A stretch of DNA of 64,000 nt from a virus: positions 147,623 to 211,622 of IMG/VR virus record IMGVR_UViG_3300044644_001125; one strand, given 5' to 3'. The translations under genes were made by a program, and so were the position numbers. Every line of letters begins with the position of its first letter. Within the stretch, counting starts at the first letter, position 1. Positions 14,820-22,222 of this stretch are shown here, piece after piece. The notes beneath the pieces were generated by a model. It saw nothing but the letters and a program-made list of their open reading frames with translations. It was not told where the DNA came from and searched no databases.

Positions 14820-15408
14820 AGTTAAAGTTGATTGGTAAATCGTAGTCAACAATCTTATCAGTTGGTTTGATCTGTTGCACGTCTGAGATTTTCTGTAAGT
14901 TGAAAATAACGACCATCATTTCATTCCACCCAAAAGCATTTGGTACTAGTAGATAATCGATGCCATTGTCTACAAAGAACTGACTTAAGTTAACAGTATC
15001 GGTTGCCTTAATTGCTTTTTCATTCAAAATGACGTTATTGAATACATACGCTGGTATCATGTTATTTTGATTGTACTTCTCAAGTCGTTGCATAATGTCG
15101 TTACGTTTTGCTTTAGTTACGAATTGGTTAACAAACCCAAGTGCCTTATCATGTTCGACATGCGATTTATTCGCATCCGTGCCTTTAGTCAAGGTAAGCA
15201 GATATAGTTTTCGTGAACCTTTGCTGTATTTTCTGGCAGTGTCGTAATGGGTGGTTGCGTACAAACCAGCACCATATTCAAATCTACCGGTTTTTTGTGG
15301 AATTAAGACTAAGTCACTGGTTAAGTTTCCACCATGCCACAAACTCATGGTTCCTGGCTCTTTTGATAATTCAACTGTGTTTTCTGTTACAAACTCGGAT
15401 ATTCGCAT
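14818..15408 (-). CDS. PARP-like ADP-ribosyltransferase, possibly head-packaged
   Basis: 196 residues. The catalytic layout is PARP-like H-Y-E: H25 in LWHGG, Y50 in EYGAGLYATTHYDTARKYS, and E163 in GWNEMMVVIF. Such enzymes move ADP-ribose from NAD to a protein or nucleic acid. The first residues, MRISEFVTENTVEL, resemble T4 capsid-targeting peptides carried by internal proteins such as the ADP-ribosyltransferase Alt. A late-type motif lies upstream. Injection with the DNA to modify host targets is inference. The start at 15408 is the only ATG giving this N-terminus. Confidence 0.75.
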   Translation of the reverse strand: MRISEFVTENTVELSKEPGTMSLWHGGNLTSDLVLIPQKTGRFEYGAGLYATTHYDTARKYSKGSRKLYLLTLTKGTDANKSHVEHDKALGFVNQFVTKAKRNDIMQRLEKYNQNNMIPAYVFNNVILNEKAIKATDTVNLSQFFVDNGIDYLLVPNAFGWNEMMVVIFNLQKISDVQQIKPTDKIVDYDLPINFN

Positions 15409-15433
15409 TTAGTTACTCTCTTGTTAGTATCCG

Positions 15434-15440
15434 GTATTTA
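15434..15440 (-). promoter_or_regulatory. late-promoter-like motif (CATAAATAC)
   Basis: Minus-strand ATAAATAC about 26 bases upstream of the ADP-ribosyltransferase start, a normal late-promoter distance. Confidence 0.5.
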
Positions 15441-15441
15441 T

Positions 15442-15464
15442 GGCTCGCACCTAGCGGTGCTCGC
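15442..15464. repeat. dispersed GCTCGC palindrome, last copy
   Basis: GCTCGC flanks the inner CACCTAGCGGTG. I found no copy beyond this point. Confidence 0.8.
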
Positions 15465-15488
15465 TACCAAACAAAATCCAATTAAACC

Positions 15489-15516
15489 TTGACATCCCTT
15501 ATCTTTTAGCTATAAT
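15489..15516 (+). promoter_or_regulatory. sigma-70-like promoter with the 12-mer in its spacer
   Basis: TTGACA, 16 bases, TATAAT. The spacer contains TTATCTTTTAG, 11 of 12 bases of the dispersed word. Initiation would fall near 15523, so the DUF1566 message may be leaderless. Confidence 0.75.
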
Positions 15517-15523
15517 ACGACCC

Positions 15524-15844
15524 ATGATTGAATTTGCCCCAGACGAATATTGTACATACTTAAATTGGTACGATGCCAAGGTCTACTGTTTTGCTTTGAC
15601 GATTGATGGTAAGACTGGTTGGCGATTACCTACGTTTGAAGAATTTGCAGAATGGAATGCCAGTTCTGAGTATGCTGGCGTTCGTGAGTTTGATATCGCG
15701 TTACCTGTACATTTCTGTTGGACTTCAACAGAAAATGAAGATCAACAAGATACCGTGTGGGTTCACTGTGATCAAGGTATTATCTACAGCACAGAGGGCA
15801 AGGAATATCGCAGATTAACAAAACCGTGTAGAACATTCTCTTGA
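15524..15844 (+). CDS. DUF1566 (Lcl_C-like) protein, single copy
   Basis: 106 residues: MIEFAPDEYCTYL, AKVYCFALTIDGKTGWRLPT, FCWTSTENEDQQDTVWVHCD and a diverged C-terminus (LTKPCRTFS) without PVRDLKDD. The outlying end suggests it is not exchanging sequence with the array. Confidence 0.78.
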   Translation: MIEFAPDEYCTYLNWYDAKVYCFALTIDGKTGWRLPTFEEFAEWNASSEYAGVREFDIALPVHFCWTSTENEDQQDTVWVHCDQGIIYSTEGKEYRRLTKPCRTFS

Positions 15845-15868
15845 CATCCGGTAAATATAGGGTATACT
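15841..15868 (+). promoter_or_regulatory. sigma-70-like promoter
   Basis: TTGACA, 16 bases, TATACT, overlapping the last codons of the DUF1566 gene and serving the gene at 15896. Confidence 0.78.
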
Positions 15869-15895
15869 ACTTCACATGTCAACCAAGGAGACCAA

Positions 15896-16231
15896 ATGTC
15901 GCAGCTACTCGATCGATTTACTAACTTTTTCAAGAAACAACCACCAGTTGAAATGACTGAACAGGAACGCATGATGTACTACATTGAGCAAACCATTCAA
16001 AAAAGTAAACTTGAGGCTAAAGAGCATTGCACTGTTTGTATTTTTCAAACTCCTCGTGAAACACCAACCGGTGCTACTTTAGAATTGTTTCGACCAGAGT
16101 TAGTTATCCCAGATGATGCAATTTACATCGAGGATAGATTGATTAAGTTGGGACATTATTGTTCTACCAAGTACAACAGAAATTCAATAACCGTCTTTGT
16201 CTATTTTGACGAGGATCATTTTAACTTTTAA
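15896..16231 (+). CDS. protein of unknown function
   Basis: 111 residues, soluble and mixed charge, starting MSQLLDRFTNFFKKQPP. Not recognised. AGGAGACC lies before the start; the following gene begins 12 bases after its stop. Confidence 0.62.
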   Translation: MSQLLDRFTNFFKKQPPVEMTEQERMMYYIEQTIQKSKLEAKEHCTVCIFQTPRETPTGATLELFRPELVIPDDAIYIEDRLIKLGHYCSTKYNRNSITVFVYFDEDHFNF

Positions 16232-16243
16232 ACAGGAGATACG

Positions 16244-16621
16244 ATGGATGATTACTGGTCATACATTGGAGTTGGTGTAAGTTGTTTTGTATTAGGGTGG
16301 GTAATATCACATTGGTATTGCATTCGAACCTTTGGTGATATCTTAGAATACTTTGGTATTACGGTGGATGACTTGGAGAACATGAAAATCGAAGAGTTGT
16401 TAGCCAAGAATGAAGACGAACCAGATGAAACCGAAGTAGCTATTACTGTTGAGACAGTTAACGGCCAACTATATGCTTACACTAAAGAAAACCCAAGATT
16501 CCTTGCACAAGGCCGTAACCGCGAAGAATTGATTAATGCGTTAGGTGAGAAATTATCTGATGTAACCATCCTTATCTCTGAAGGAGATGAAGGTTTCGAA
16601 TTAATGACTACCGAGAACTAA
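16244..16621 (+). CDS. single-pass membrane protein of unknown function
   Basis: 125 residues. One membrane segment at about residues 7-24 (IGVGVSCFVLGWVISHW) is followed by an acidic soluble domain. AGGAG precedes the start. Part of a run of small membrane-protein genes. Confidence 0.62.
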   Translation: MDDYWSYIGVGVSCFVLGWVISHWYCIRTFGDILEYFGITVDDLENMKIEELLAKNEDEPDETEVAITVETVNGQLYAYTKENPRFLAQGRNREELINALGEKLSDVTILISEGDEGFELMTTEN

Positions 16622-16624
16622 ACT

Positions 16625-16819
16625 ATGAATACTAACTTTATTGACGACATTGAACCAAAAACTGAAGAACAACGTTTACGTAACATATTACTAGGCATTG
16701 CTACTTTGAATGCTGCTGATTATTGTACTGGTACTGAATTACAATGGGCTGAAGCTGCCCTGTTTAGAAAGGTTCGCCAAGTTGCTCACGAGGCATTGAT
16801 GGAAGAACCAATTTGTTAA
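16625..16819 (+). CDS. small protein of unknown function
   Basis: 64 residues, acidic at the start, predicted helical, not recognised. Starts three bases after the previous stop. Confidence 0.58.
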   Translation: MNTNFIDDIEPKTEEQRLRNILLGIATLNAADYCTGTELQWAEAALFRKVRQVAHEALMEEPIC

Positions 16820-16898
16820 TAGTTTATTTCCAATTTGGAAACAATTATTGCTACTTTTAAGCAATAAATACTATATTACAACCCACAAGGAAACAATC

Positions 16899-17063
16899 AT
16901 GAAAACATCGAACAAAAATCGATCAACTACTGCCCCTTACCTTTGGGGTCCTGGCGAAACAACCGTAGAACCACCTTCTGCGCATACTGTGGTAGAAAAC
17001 CCATGGGTTTTACTATTCTCAACTGGTTTTGCTCTTTGGGTATTATCGGGGTTGATAGCATGA
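16899..17063 (+). CDS. small single-pass membrane protein
   Basis: 54 residues from MKTSNKNRST. Hydrophobic C-terminal segment WVLLFSTGFALWVLSGLIA. Start 16899 is chosen for AAGGAAAC upstream; TAAATACT lies at 16865-16872. Overlaps the next gene by four bases. Confidence 0.58.
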   Translation: MKTSNKNRSTTAPYLWGPGETTVEPPSAHTVVENPWVLLFSTGFALWVLSGLIA

Positions 17064-17170
17064 AAGAACATGGCACTAAACAAATCAATGCGTTAATGCA
17101 CGACTTATCCATTGTTGCAACTGTGTTTTTAGTTGGAGCTACTACATTAATCCTGACATCATTAGGCTAA
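17060..17170 (+). CDS. very small single-pass membrane protein
   Basis: 36 residues, MKEHGTKQINALMHDL then the hydrophobic SIVATVFLVGATTLILTSLG. Coupled to the preceding gene by ATGA. Function unknown. Confidence 0.5.
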   Translation: MKEHGTKQINALMHDLSIVATVFLVGATTLILTSLG

Positions 17171-17172
17171 AA

Positions 17173-17331
17173 ATGTCACAAACTCAATTTGATATTATTG
17201 AAGATCAAGCTGAACAAATCAAACGTTACAAGGAAGTTGTATTTGGATTGTCAGTGGTGGTTGGAGTACAAACCACTTTGATACTAGGTGGTGCTCTACT
17301 CACCTACTATGCATATTACTATCTTTCTTGA
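17173..17331 (+). CDS. small single-pass membrane protein
   Basis: 52 residues with a charged N-terminus and the hydrophobic segment VVFGLSVVVGVQTTLILGGA. It starts two bases after the previous stop and is followed by a terminator, so it ends the operon from 15841. Confidence 0.52.
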   Translation: MSQTQFDIIEDQAEQIKRYKEVVFGLSVVVGVQTTLILGGALLTYYAYYYLS

Positions 17332-17335
17332 AATC

Positions 17336-17361
17336 AAGGGCTACTACGGTAGCCCTTTTTT
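17336..17361 (+). terminator. intrinsic terminator
   Basis: Stem GGGCTAC/GTAGCCC with TTTTTT after it. The 12-mer CTAAAAGATAAT follows at 17366-17377. Confidence 0.88.
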
Positions 17362-17389
17362 GTGTCTAAAAGATAATTGAAAATAATGG

Positions 17390-17418
17390 TTGACATTAGT
17401 ATTCATTAGCGTTACAAT
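17390..17418 (+). promoter_or_regulatory. sigma-70-like promoter, first of two before the noncoding region
   Basis: TTGACA, 17 bases, TACAAT. No open frame with a ribosome-binding site follows. Confidence 0.72.
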
Positions 17419-17473
17419 TAACCATAGATTGAAATTACCCAAAAGCAGTGAACGAGATACCTTGAAAAATAGG

Positions 17474-17502
17474 TTGACAATCCCCATTATAAAGTCTATA
17501 CT
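17474..17502 (+). promoter_or_regulatory. sigma-70-like promoter, second of two before the noncoding region
   Basis: TTGACA, 17 bases, TATACT. Transcription would begin near 17509 and cover the candidate structured RNA. Confidence 0.75.
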
Positions 17503-17545
17503 TAATCATATTCTAGCTAAAAGCAGTTACACTAAAGTAGTTTAC

Positions 17546-17644
17546 AGAGACCAACTCAATTATTATCGACACCCAGTCTATTAATTCTATTATCTTTTAG
17601 AGACCATCTCAAATCATATCGACACCAAGTCTATTATCTTTTAG
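17546..17644. repeat. two direct repeats ending in the 12-mer
   Basis: Two imperfect units beginning AGAGACCA(A/T)CTCAA, containing ATCGACACC and AGTCTATT, each end in ATTATCTTTTAG (perfect words at 17589-17600 and 17633-17644). Confidence 0.75.
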
Positions 17645-17649
17645 GCACC

Positions 17650-18100
17650 CGCCAACCCTTGCTCACCGAATTACTAGAACTAACTTAGAAAGGTGAGAGA
17701 ACTGTCAAGAAAGCCGTGCACAGGCGACCATAACGTGCCCTTAAACCCTAGTCTAATTGAATCATAGGGGATGGAAGTTCCGAAGTTGACAGCGGAGATA
17801 TAACACACTACCCCGCCAGATGAGTTATGGGATACGCCTTCGTACAACCCATTTGTGTTATAGCGAAATTAGTAAAAAAGGCTAAAGATGGGTTGAGAAA
17901 ACCCACGTCATATGAATGAGGTAGCAGTTGTTCATATGGCCACCGTCAGATTAATAAGACTGAGCTCGAGGTACCGGCTGACCGCCTCTGTAATTGCTCT
18001 ACTGCTGCTGTGATGCGATACTTGTATGCAGAACAACTTTGGCTATGTTTATATAATGTAGCCAAAACAACTTAGAAGTCACCCGAGTTTTTCGGGTTAA
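17650..18100 (+). ncRNA. candidate large structured noncoding RNA
   Basis: About 450 bases without a credible gene but with many perfect stems: CTCACC/GGTGAG (17662/17692), CCCTA/TAGGG (17746/17765), the nine-base long-range TATAACACA/TGTGTTATA (17799/17854), TGGGTT/AACCCA (about 17889), CATATGAA/TTCATATG (about 17909), TTGGCTA/TAGCCAA (about 18038) and a final ACCCGA/TCGGGT. Two promoters lie upstream. It does not match RNase P, tmRNA or a group I or II intron as far as I can judge. Large phage RNAs such as GOLLD and ROOL are possible relatives. The ends are approximate. Confidence 0.6.
18079..18100 (+). terminator. hairpin ending the structured region
   Basis: ACCCGA, a T-rich loop and TCGGGTT. 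There is no long T-run after it, so termination efficiency is uncertain. Confidence 0.5.
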
Positions 18101-18241
18101 GATGTTCAGCTCCTCATACTGCAGTATTAAAAGCCTCTATAATAGATCTATTAATGATTCTATTATAAATCTATAATTGTAGGAGCGTATAAGATAATTC
18201 TAAAAGATAATAGATCCATTACTTCCTACCTGCTTAAGCCA

Positions 18242-18382
18242 CGCGCACATACATTTTTAGATTCCCTTATAGCTGTTTCCATTCGCGCACATACATTTTA
18301 GATCTATTCGAACCCATACATTATAGCTTTTTACCAGATGCACACATACATTATAAACTCCATTCGAACACATACATTTTAA
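18242..18382. repeat. five iteron-like repeats, core CACATACATTTTAG
   Basis: Cores start at 18246, 18288, 18313, 18343 and 18369, preceded by CGCG, ATTCGCG, ATTCGAA or GATG. Spacing is 42, 25, 30 and 26 bases. All are in the same orientation. Iteron arrays of this kind can bind a replication or partition protein; function here is unknown. Confidence 0.75.
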
Positions 18383-18383
18383 A

Positions 18384-18565
18384 CTAAAAGATAATTACCT
18401 AATAAGATCATCTATAAGGCCATAACTAAAGATCATCAATACAAAACATCATAACTAAAAGATAATAGTTCAAAGATAAACATCATCTATAAGACAATCA
18501 TAATTCAATCATCTTTTAGTAATAAACATCATCTATAAGACAATCATTGTTACATTATCTTTTAG
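18384..18565. repeat. mixed repeat block: CATCTATAAG units and 12-mer words
   Basis: AAACATCATCTATAAGACAA occurs twice (about 18478 and 18525), with a shorter ATCATCTATAAGGC at 18408. Interleaved are perfect 12-mers at 18384, 18455 and (reverse) 18554, and a one-mismatch copy at 18508. The stretch 18100-18634 holds only repeats; I see no gene. Confidence 0.72.
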
Positions 18566-18634
18566 TATTATTCTTTCAAATGGGCAGTTACGTCCAAAAT
18601 CTGGTGAGTTCATATCAGTTCAATTAAATACTAG

Positions 18635-18663
18635 TTGACATCATATCTATTTGCAGTTACTAT
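18635..18663 (+). promoter_or_regulatory. sigma-70-like promoter
   Basis: TTGACA, 17 bases, TACTAT, upstream of the small membrane-protein gene at 18692. AATTAAATACT directly precedes it. Confidence 0.72.
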
Positions 18664-18691
18664 CTGCATCACTTCCTAAAGGAGAATACCA

Positions 18692-18778
18692 ATGGATCCA
18701 GATTTACCACGTGACGTAACCTTGGCTATAGCATTCATTATAACTGTTTGCTTCATTTACTTCGTTTGGGAAGAATAA
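18692..18778 (+). CDS. very small membrane peptide
   Basis: 28 residues, MDPDLPRDVTL then the hydrophobic AIAFIITVCFIYFVW. The good AGGAG (AAAGGAGAATACC) and promoter support a real gene despite its size. Function unknown. Confidence 0.55.
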   Translation: MDPDLPRDVTLAIAFIITVCFIYFVWEE

Positions 18779-18808
18779 CCTTTTAACTAATTAACGAGAG
18801 ATAGTCCG

Positions 18809-19315
18809 ATGGGAATGTTTGACAGCTTTTATATAGAAGATAATGAAGAAATTCAAACCAAGCAATTAGATTGCTTGCTACATGGGTATTCATTAGGGGA
18901 TCCAGTTCAGTCTTATGAAAACTTTGATGGACCTACTGGCAATTACTACTTATTCGAGGAGCACGAGAATGTTGGGCTGATAGTCATTAATAACATTTTC
19001 ATTGACTGGGTTCGTACCGATGATACCAGACAAGCCACTAGAGAGTTATTCAATAGTTATCTGGAAAAACCTGACTTAGTGGCATTGAAGTTGTCTGATA
19101 TTATCAAAGAACGACTTTACCCAGCCAAGCAGAAGGTTAATAAGAAACTACATAATATCCGTAGTGCAGTTCGTGAGTACGAGATGTTTAAAGAAAACCC
19201 AGATGTAGAGCTAAGATACAGTATGTTGTTCGGTGACTTTAGTAAGTTTAAAGAAGGTGAGACCTTAGAGTCTGTTATTGCCAATTATCTAAAAAATGAG
19301 GAAACCAATGAATAA
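18809..19315 (+). CDS. conserved-looking phage protein of unknown function
   Basis: 168 residues beginning MGMFDSFYIEDNEEIQTKQL, a start I associate with small proteins of large phages but cannot assign. Acidic with a basic helical stretch (PAKQKVNKKLHNIRSAVREY). Its last eight bases overlap the RNA ligase gene. Confidence 0.65.
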   Translation: MGMFDSFYIEDNEEIQTKQLDCLLHGYSLGDPVQSYENFDGPTGNYYLFEEHENVGLIVINNIFIDWVRTDDTRQATRELFNSYLEKPDLVALKLSDIIKERLYPAKQKVNKKLHNIRSAVREYEMFKENPDVELRYSMLFGDFSKFKEGETLESVIANYLKNEETNE

Positions 19316-20405
19316 CTTCCCAGTTATTACTAACTTGGCTGAGTTCAAAGCCCAAGTTGGTGAGGTAAAAGGTATTGAGTTCAAAACTGATGCCAATGGA
19401 TATACCGTTGCTTCGTATCATATACTCGAAAGCGACGTGTTCAAGAATGAGTATGCACGTGAATGTCGTGGTATTACCTTTGACCCATCTGGAAAAGTTG
19501 TATCAAGACCATTCCACAAGTTCTTTAATTTAAACGAAAACCAGTTTACTCAAGAGGGTGTATTAGATTGGAACTCAGTAACTTCGGTTATGGACAAAAT
19601 GGACGGCAGTATGATCACTCCTGTTTTGATTGATGGTTCAATTATCTTCAAAACTAAAAGATCATTTACCTCAGCTGAAGCCAATTACGCTAATGAGAAG
19701 TTCTGCTACAAGTCACACCAGTATCAATTCTCTAAGTTTATGTGTGAACAAGGATTCACACCCATTTTCGAATTGACTTCACGAGCCAATCGAATTGTTT
19801 GTTCGTACAAAGAACCTGCGTTGACTTTGTTAGCCATTAGATCAAATGAGACCGGTGAATATTTTTCACGTGATGATCTTGTTCTATTAGCAAAAGGTTG
19901 GGAAATACCATATGTTAAGTCCTTTATAACTGAATACGAGTTATCTGGTTTATATTGGTTTAAAAATTCAGTAGTGACGGATACTAATAAGGAAGGATAT
20001 GTAATCCAGTTTTCAAATGGCCAAATGGTCAAAATGAAAACTAACTGGTATATGACCTTACATCATGTTGTTACGTTTACTACTGAACGCAATGTAGCAG
20101 AGATGGTTGTATCTGAGAAAGTTGATGACTTCAAAGCGTATATTGCCAGTATCGATGAACCTGAAATGATGGAAACGGTTAATCGGGTTGAAAAACGTGT
20201 AGTTACTGAGATCAATGATATTATAGTTGATGTTGATGAAATTATCGATTTGAAAGAGTTTGATAACCCAAAAGACTTTGCTCTTAAGTATCGTAGCCAT
20301 CCACTATTCTACTTGTTGATGAATTCTTTCAAAGGTAAGGAAAATGATTGGGTTGACTACTTTTTGAAATATCGGTTAAAATCATATTCTACCGAGTGTA
20401 TTTGA
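19308..20405 (+). CDS. rnlA: RNA ligase, T4 RnlA (Rnl1)-like
   Basis: 365 residues, near the size of T4 Rnl1. The adenylated lysine is K97 in DKMDGSM (T4 K99). Other nucleotidyltransferase motifs are CRGITFD (before the lysine), FKTKRSF, FELTSR and EGYVI...VKMKT. It joins 3'-OH and 5'-phosphate RNA ends and repairs tRNA cut by host anticodon nucleases. Start 19308 is taken over 19296 because GAGGAAACC precedes it. Confidence 0.92.
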   Translation: MNNFPVITNLAEFKAQVGEVKGIEFKTDANGYTVASYHILESDVFKNEYARECRGITFDPSGKVVSRPFHKFFNLNENQFTQEGVLDWNSVTSVMDKMDGSMITPVLIDGSIIFKTKRSFTSAEANYANEKFCYKSHQYQFSKFMCEQGFTPIFELTSRANRIVCSYKEPALTLLAIRSNETGEYFSRDDLVLLAKGWEIPYVKSFITEYELSGLYWFKNSVVTDTNKEGYVIQFSNGQMVKMKTNWYMTLHHVVTFTTERNVAEMVVSEKVDDFKAYIASIDEPEMMETVNRVEKRVVTEINDIIVDVDEIIDLKEFDNPKDFALKYRSHPLFYLLMNSFKGKENDWVDYFLKYRLKSYSTECI

Positions 20406-20431
20406 AATGTTACAGTTGAATGACAAAACCC

Positions 20432-20459
20432 TTGACAACCCTAAATATTAGATTACAAA
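20432..20459 (+). promoter_or_regulatory. sigma-70-like promoter with an embedded CTAAATAT
   Basis: TTGACA, 16 bases, TACAAA. The spacer includes CTAAATAT. Confidence 0.6.
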
Positions 20460-20480
20460 TGCCTAACTTCACAGTTGGGC

Positions 20481-20492
20481 ATTATCTTTTAG
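20481..20492 (+). promoter_or_regulatory. 12-mer word fused to a ribosome-binding site
   Basis: ATTATCTTTTAG runs directly into GAGGCAGTATG, so the last bases of the word form part of AGGAGG for the gene at 20501. Here the word may act in translation initiation or its control. Confidence 0.5.
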
Positions 20493-20500
20493 GAGGCAGT

Positions 20501-20836
20501 ATGAAAGACCAAATTGACGTATTAATCGAAGAAGTATCAAATAGATTCAGTAATTTAGAAATAACCAAAACAGAAGATACCATCACGTTAACCGAAAATG
20601 GTATTGTTTTCGGGAAAGTTAAAGCACATTTCACTGCAGATGATCATTTCATCGGATGGGCAATTAATTGCTTGCTCAAAGAAGAAATCTGTAGTAAACT
20701 CTACCCGAAAACTTGGGAGTGCCAACGAATGATGAACAAAGTGTTTAACACCCAACAGGATGCTTTACATGAGTTGATCAGATTTTATGCACTAGGATTT
20801 AAACTATTAAACAGAGAATCAGAATGCAGCCATTAA
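20501..20836 (+). CDS. protein of unknown function
   Basis: 111 residues from MKDQIDVLIEE; not recognised. AGGAGG six bases upstream decides the start over the ATG at 20420. The C-terminal 13 bases overlap the next gene. Confidence 0.62.
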   Translation: MKDQIDVLIEEVSNRFSNLEITKTEDTITLTENGIVFGKVKAHFTADDHFIGWAINCLLKEEICSKLYPKTWECQRMMNKVFNTQQDALHELIRFYALGFKLLNRESECSH

Positions 20837-21012
20837 TTTACGCAGTCGGAATAGCCGCAGTAGTTGCGATAATCGCATACGAAGTGGTACATTATATACC
20901 ATATATCATCAGTCACATAACAGAAATACTTGCTCACATCGCAGTTGGATTGGTTGTAGTAGGTACCGGATATTTTATCACCCATTTTGGAATTGTTGAG
21001 GAAAACAAATGA
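20824..21012 (+). CDS. small membrane protein, two helices
   Basis: 62 residues; hydrophobic segments at about 4-27 and 37-55 with few charges. Overlaps both neighbours, so probably coupled. Function unknown. Confidence 0.58.
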   Translation: MQPLIYAVGIAAVVAIIAYEVVHYIPYIISHITEILAHIAVGLVVVGTGYFITHFGIVEENK

Positions 21013-21179
21013 AACAAGAAACCTTTACCATCATCGCGTGTTCTGCGATGTTCACCGGAGTTATCATGACGTTAACTGATTATAACCCTATTTTCGGAGC
21101 ATATATCACCATTATCGCGTCAGTTTCTTGGATTGTCGGTATTGCTACTGGCTATGTTAAACTTACAACCGAGGAATAA
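21009..21179 (+). CDS. small membrane protein, two helices
   Basis: 56 residues, MKQETFTIIACSAMFTGVIM then a turn (TDYNPIFG) and a second segment AYITIIASVSWIVGIATGY. Starts at an ATGA overlap. Function unknown. Confidence 0.56.
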   Translation: MKQETFTIIACSAMFTGVIMTLTDYNPIFGAYITIIASVSWIVGIATGYVKLTTEE

Positions 21180-21182
21180 CCA

Positions 21183-21665
21183 ATGGCTGAAGTGCTTACT
21201 TTACAATCGTTTGACGAAGAACCGTCTAAGAACAAGTTAGTTATCTTTAACTTTAATAAAAACGAGTATGGCATCACCAAAACATTAACGGATGTTACTG
21301 CTAGGGAATCCAATAAAGGTAAACTAGTGTTTCATCTGGTCTTTGATATCAAAGATAACATTAAGCATACTAAGTTCACGGATGCCAACAGTGATGTTGA
21401 AAACATTCGAGTTATCAAAGTTAACTTATCAACTGCTGTACGAGATACTCACGAGATTTACGCTGGTGAGATGATTCGTTATTTGGAAGAGTTGATCTTT
21501 GAAGAAGACTATCGTTGGCCCAATGTTGTTGTAATTGATTCGTCTGACGAGATAGTCGGAACTAACGTAGTGAACAAGTTGTTGAAACTGGCAACGGATA
21601 CCAATATTGATATCTATACTGCTACTCGTTTAAGAAGTAAGAACTATTCGACAGGGAATATATGA
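21183..21665 (+). CDS. protein of unknown function
   Basis: 160 residues, soluble. VVVIDSSDEI near residue 115 follows a possible beta-strand, but no complete nucleotide-binding motif is visible. Overlaps the next gene by four bases. Confidence 0.6.
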   Translation: MAEVLTLQSFDEEPSKNKLVIFNFNKNEYGITKTLTDVTARESNKGKLVFHLVFDIKDNIKHTKFTDANSDVENIRVIKVNLSTAVRDTHEIYAGEMIRYLEELIFEEDYRWPNVVVIDSSDEIVGTNVVNKLLKLATDTNIDIYTATRLRSKNYSTGNI

Positions 21666-21961
21666 GATACGTAATCTTATTCTTATTAGCTGGATCTGTA
21701 ATGGCTGAAGATTTTAAAGTAGATCCCATCCAATATGATATCCCAGCTTCTAAATGGGTTCCTGCTGCTCGCTGGTATGAAAGCAAAGGTCATTGTACTG
21801 ATCCAATGAATCTATTTGAAGTATGCCAAAGTAAAGGCGCTTTGCTTTTTCACCAAAAGGTTGCTGATTACAAGAAGAAAGTTGTGTTGGCTGCCGCAGC
21901 GAAATCTAAAGCAGTTGTGGTTAAAGCTAAACCTTTGAAAAAGGCGAGTAAACATGCTTAA
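21662..21961 (+). CDS. exported protein of unknown function
   Basis: 99 residues with a signal peptide MRYVILFLLAGSVMA followed by a likely cleavage before EDF. The mature part has two Cys and a Lys/Ala-rich tail (KAVVVKAKPLKKASKH). Periplasmic location is inferred. Overlaps both neighbours. Confidence 0.6.
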   Translation: MRYVILFLLAGSVMAEDFKVDPIQYDIPASKWVPAARWYESKGHCTDPMNLFEVCQSKGALLFHQKVADYKKKVVLAAAAKSKAVVVKAKPLKKASKHA

Positions 21962-22133
21962 GATATCGCCTATTATTGTAATCCTAAGTTTAATAACATT
22001 GATTGGGTTTGTTCTGGTGGCAATCCGAGAGAATGGGGCATTTGTAGGGCTGGCTATTATCGCTACTAGTATATTCTTAACCTGCTTTCTGTTGTATTTC
22101 ACCGAACATTATTTGAGTTTAGTGCTTAAGTAA
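21954..22133 (+). CDS. small membrane protein, two helices
   Basis: 59 residues: MLKISPIIVILSLITLIGFV and LAIIATSIFLTCFLLYF, separated by a short charged turn. It overlaps the exported-protein gene by eight bases. The pair could be lysis-related, but nothing proves this. Confidence 0.56.
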   Translation: MLKISPIIVILSLITLIGFVLVAIRENGAFVGLAIIATSIFLTCFLLYFTEHYLSLVLK

Positions 22134-22144
22134 CCATCATTTAT

Positions 22145-22170
22145 GGCAGGATTTGCCAAATAATCCTGCC
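22145..22170 (+). terminator. strong hairpin without T-run
   Basis: Perfect nine-base stem GGCAGGATT/AATCCTGCC. It separates the membrane-protein operon from the virion genes. Confidence 0.55.
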
Positions 22171-22214
22171 ACCAACCTCCTGTAATTTCCAAAACCACAA
22201 TCTCAAAAAGCAGG

Positions 22215-22222
22215 CTAAATAC
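22215..22222 (+). promoter_or_regulatory. late-promoter-like motif (CTAAATAC)
   Basis: About 50 bases upstream of the first virion-region gene (22271). Confidence 0.6.

Noticed and set aside
17390-17584. 64-codon frame in the noncoding region
   Set aside because: It begins inside a promoter, lacks a ribosome-binding site and crosses a second promoter.
17650-18100. RNase P RNA, tmRNA or group I/II intron
   Set aside because: A GGAAGTTCCGA stretch resembles part of RNase P, but the other conserved regions are missing, as are intron cores and tmRNA ends.
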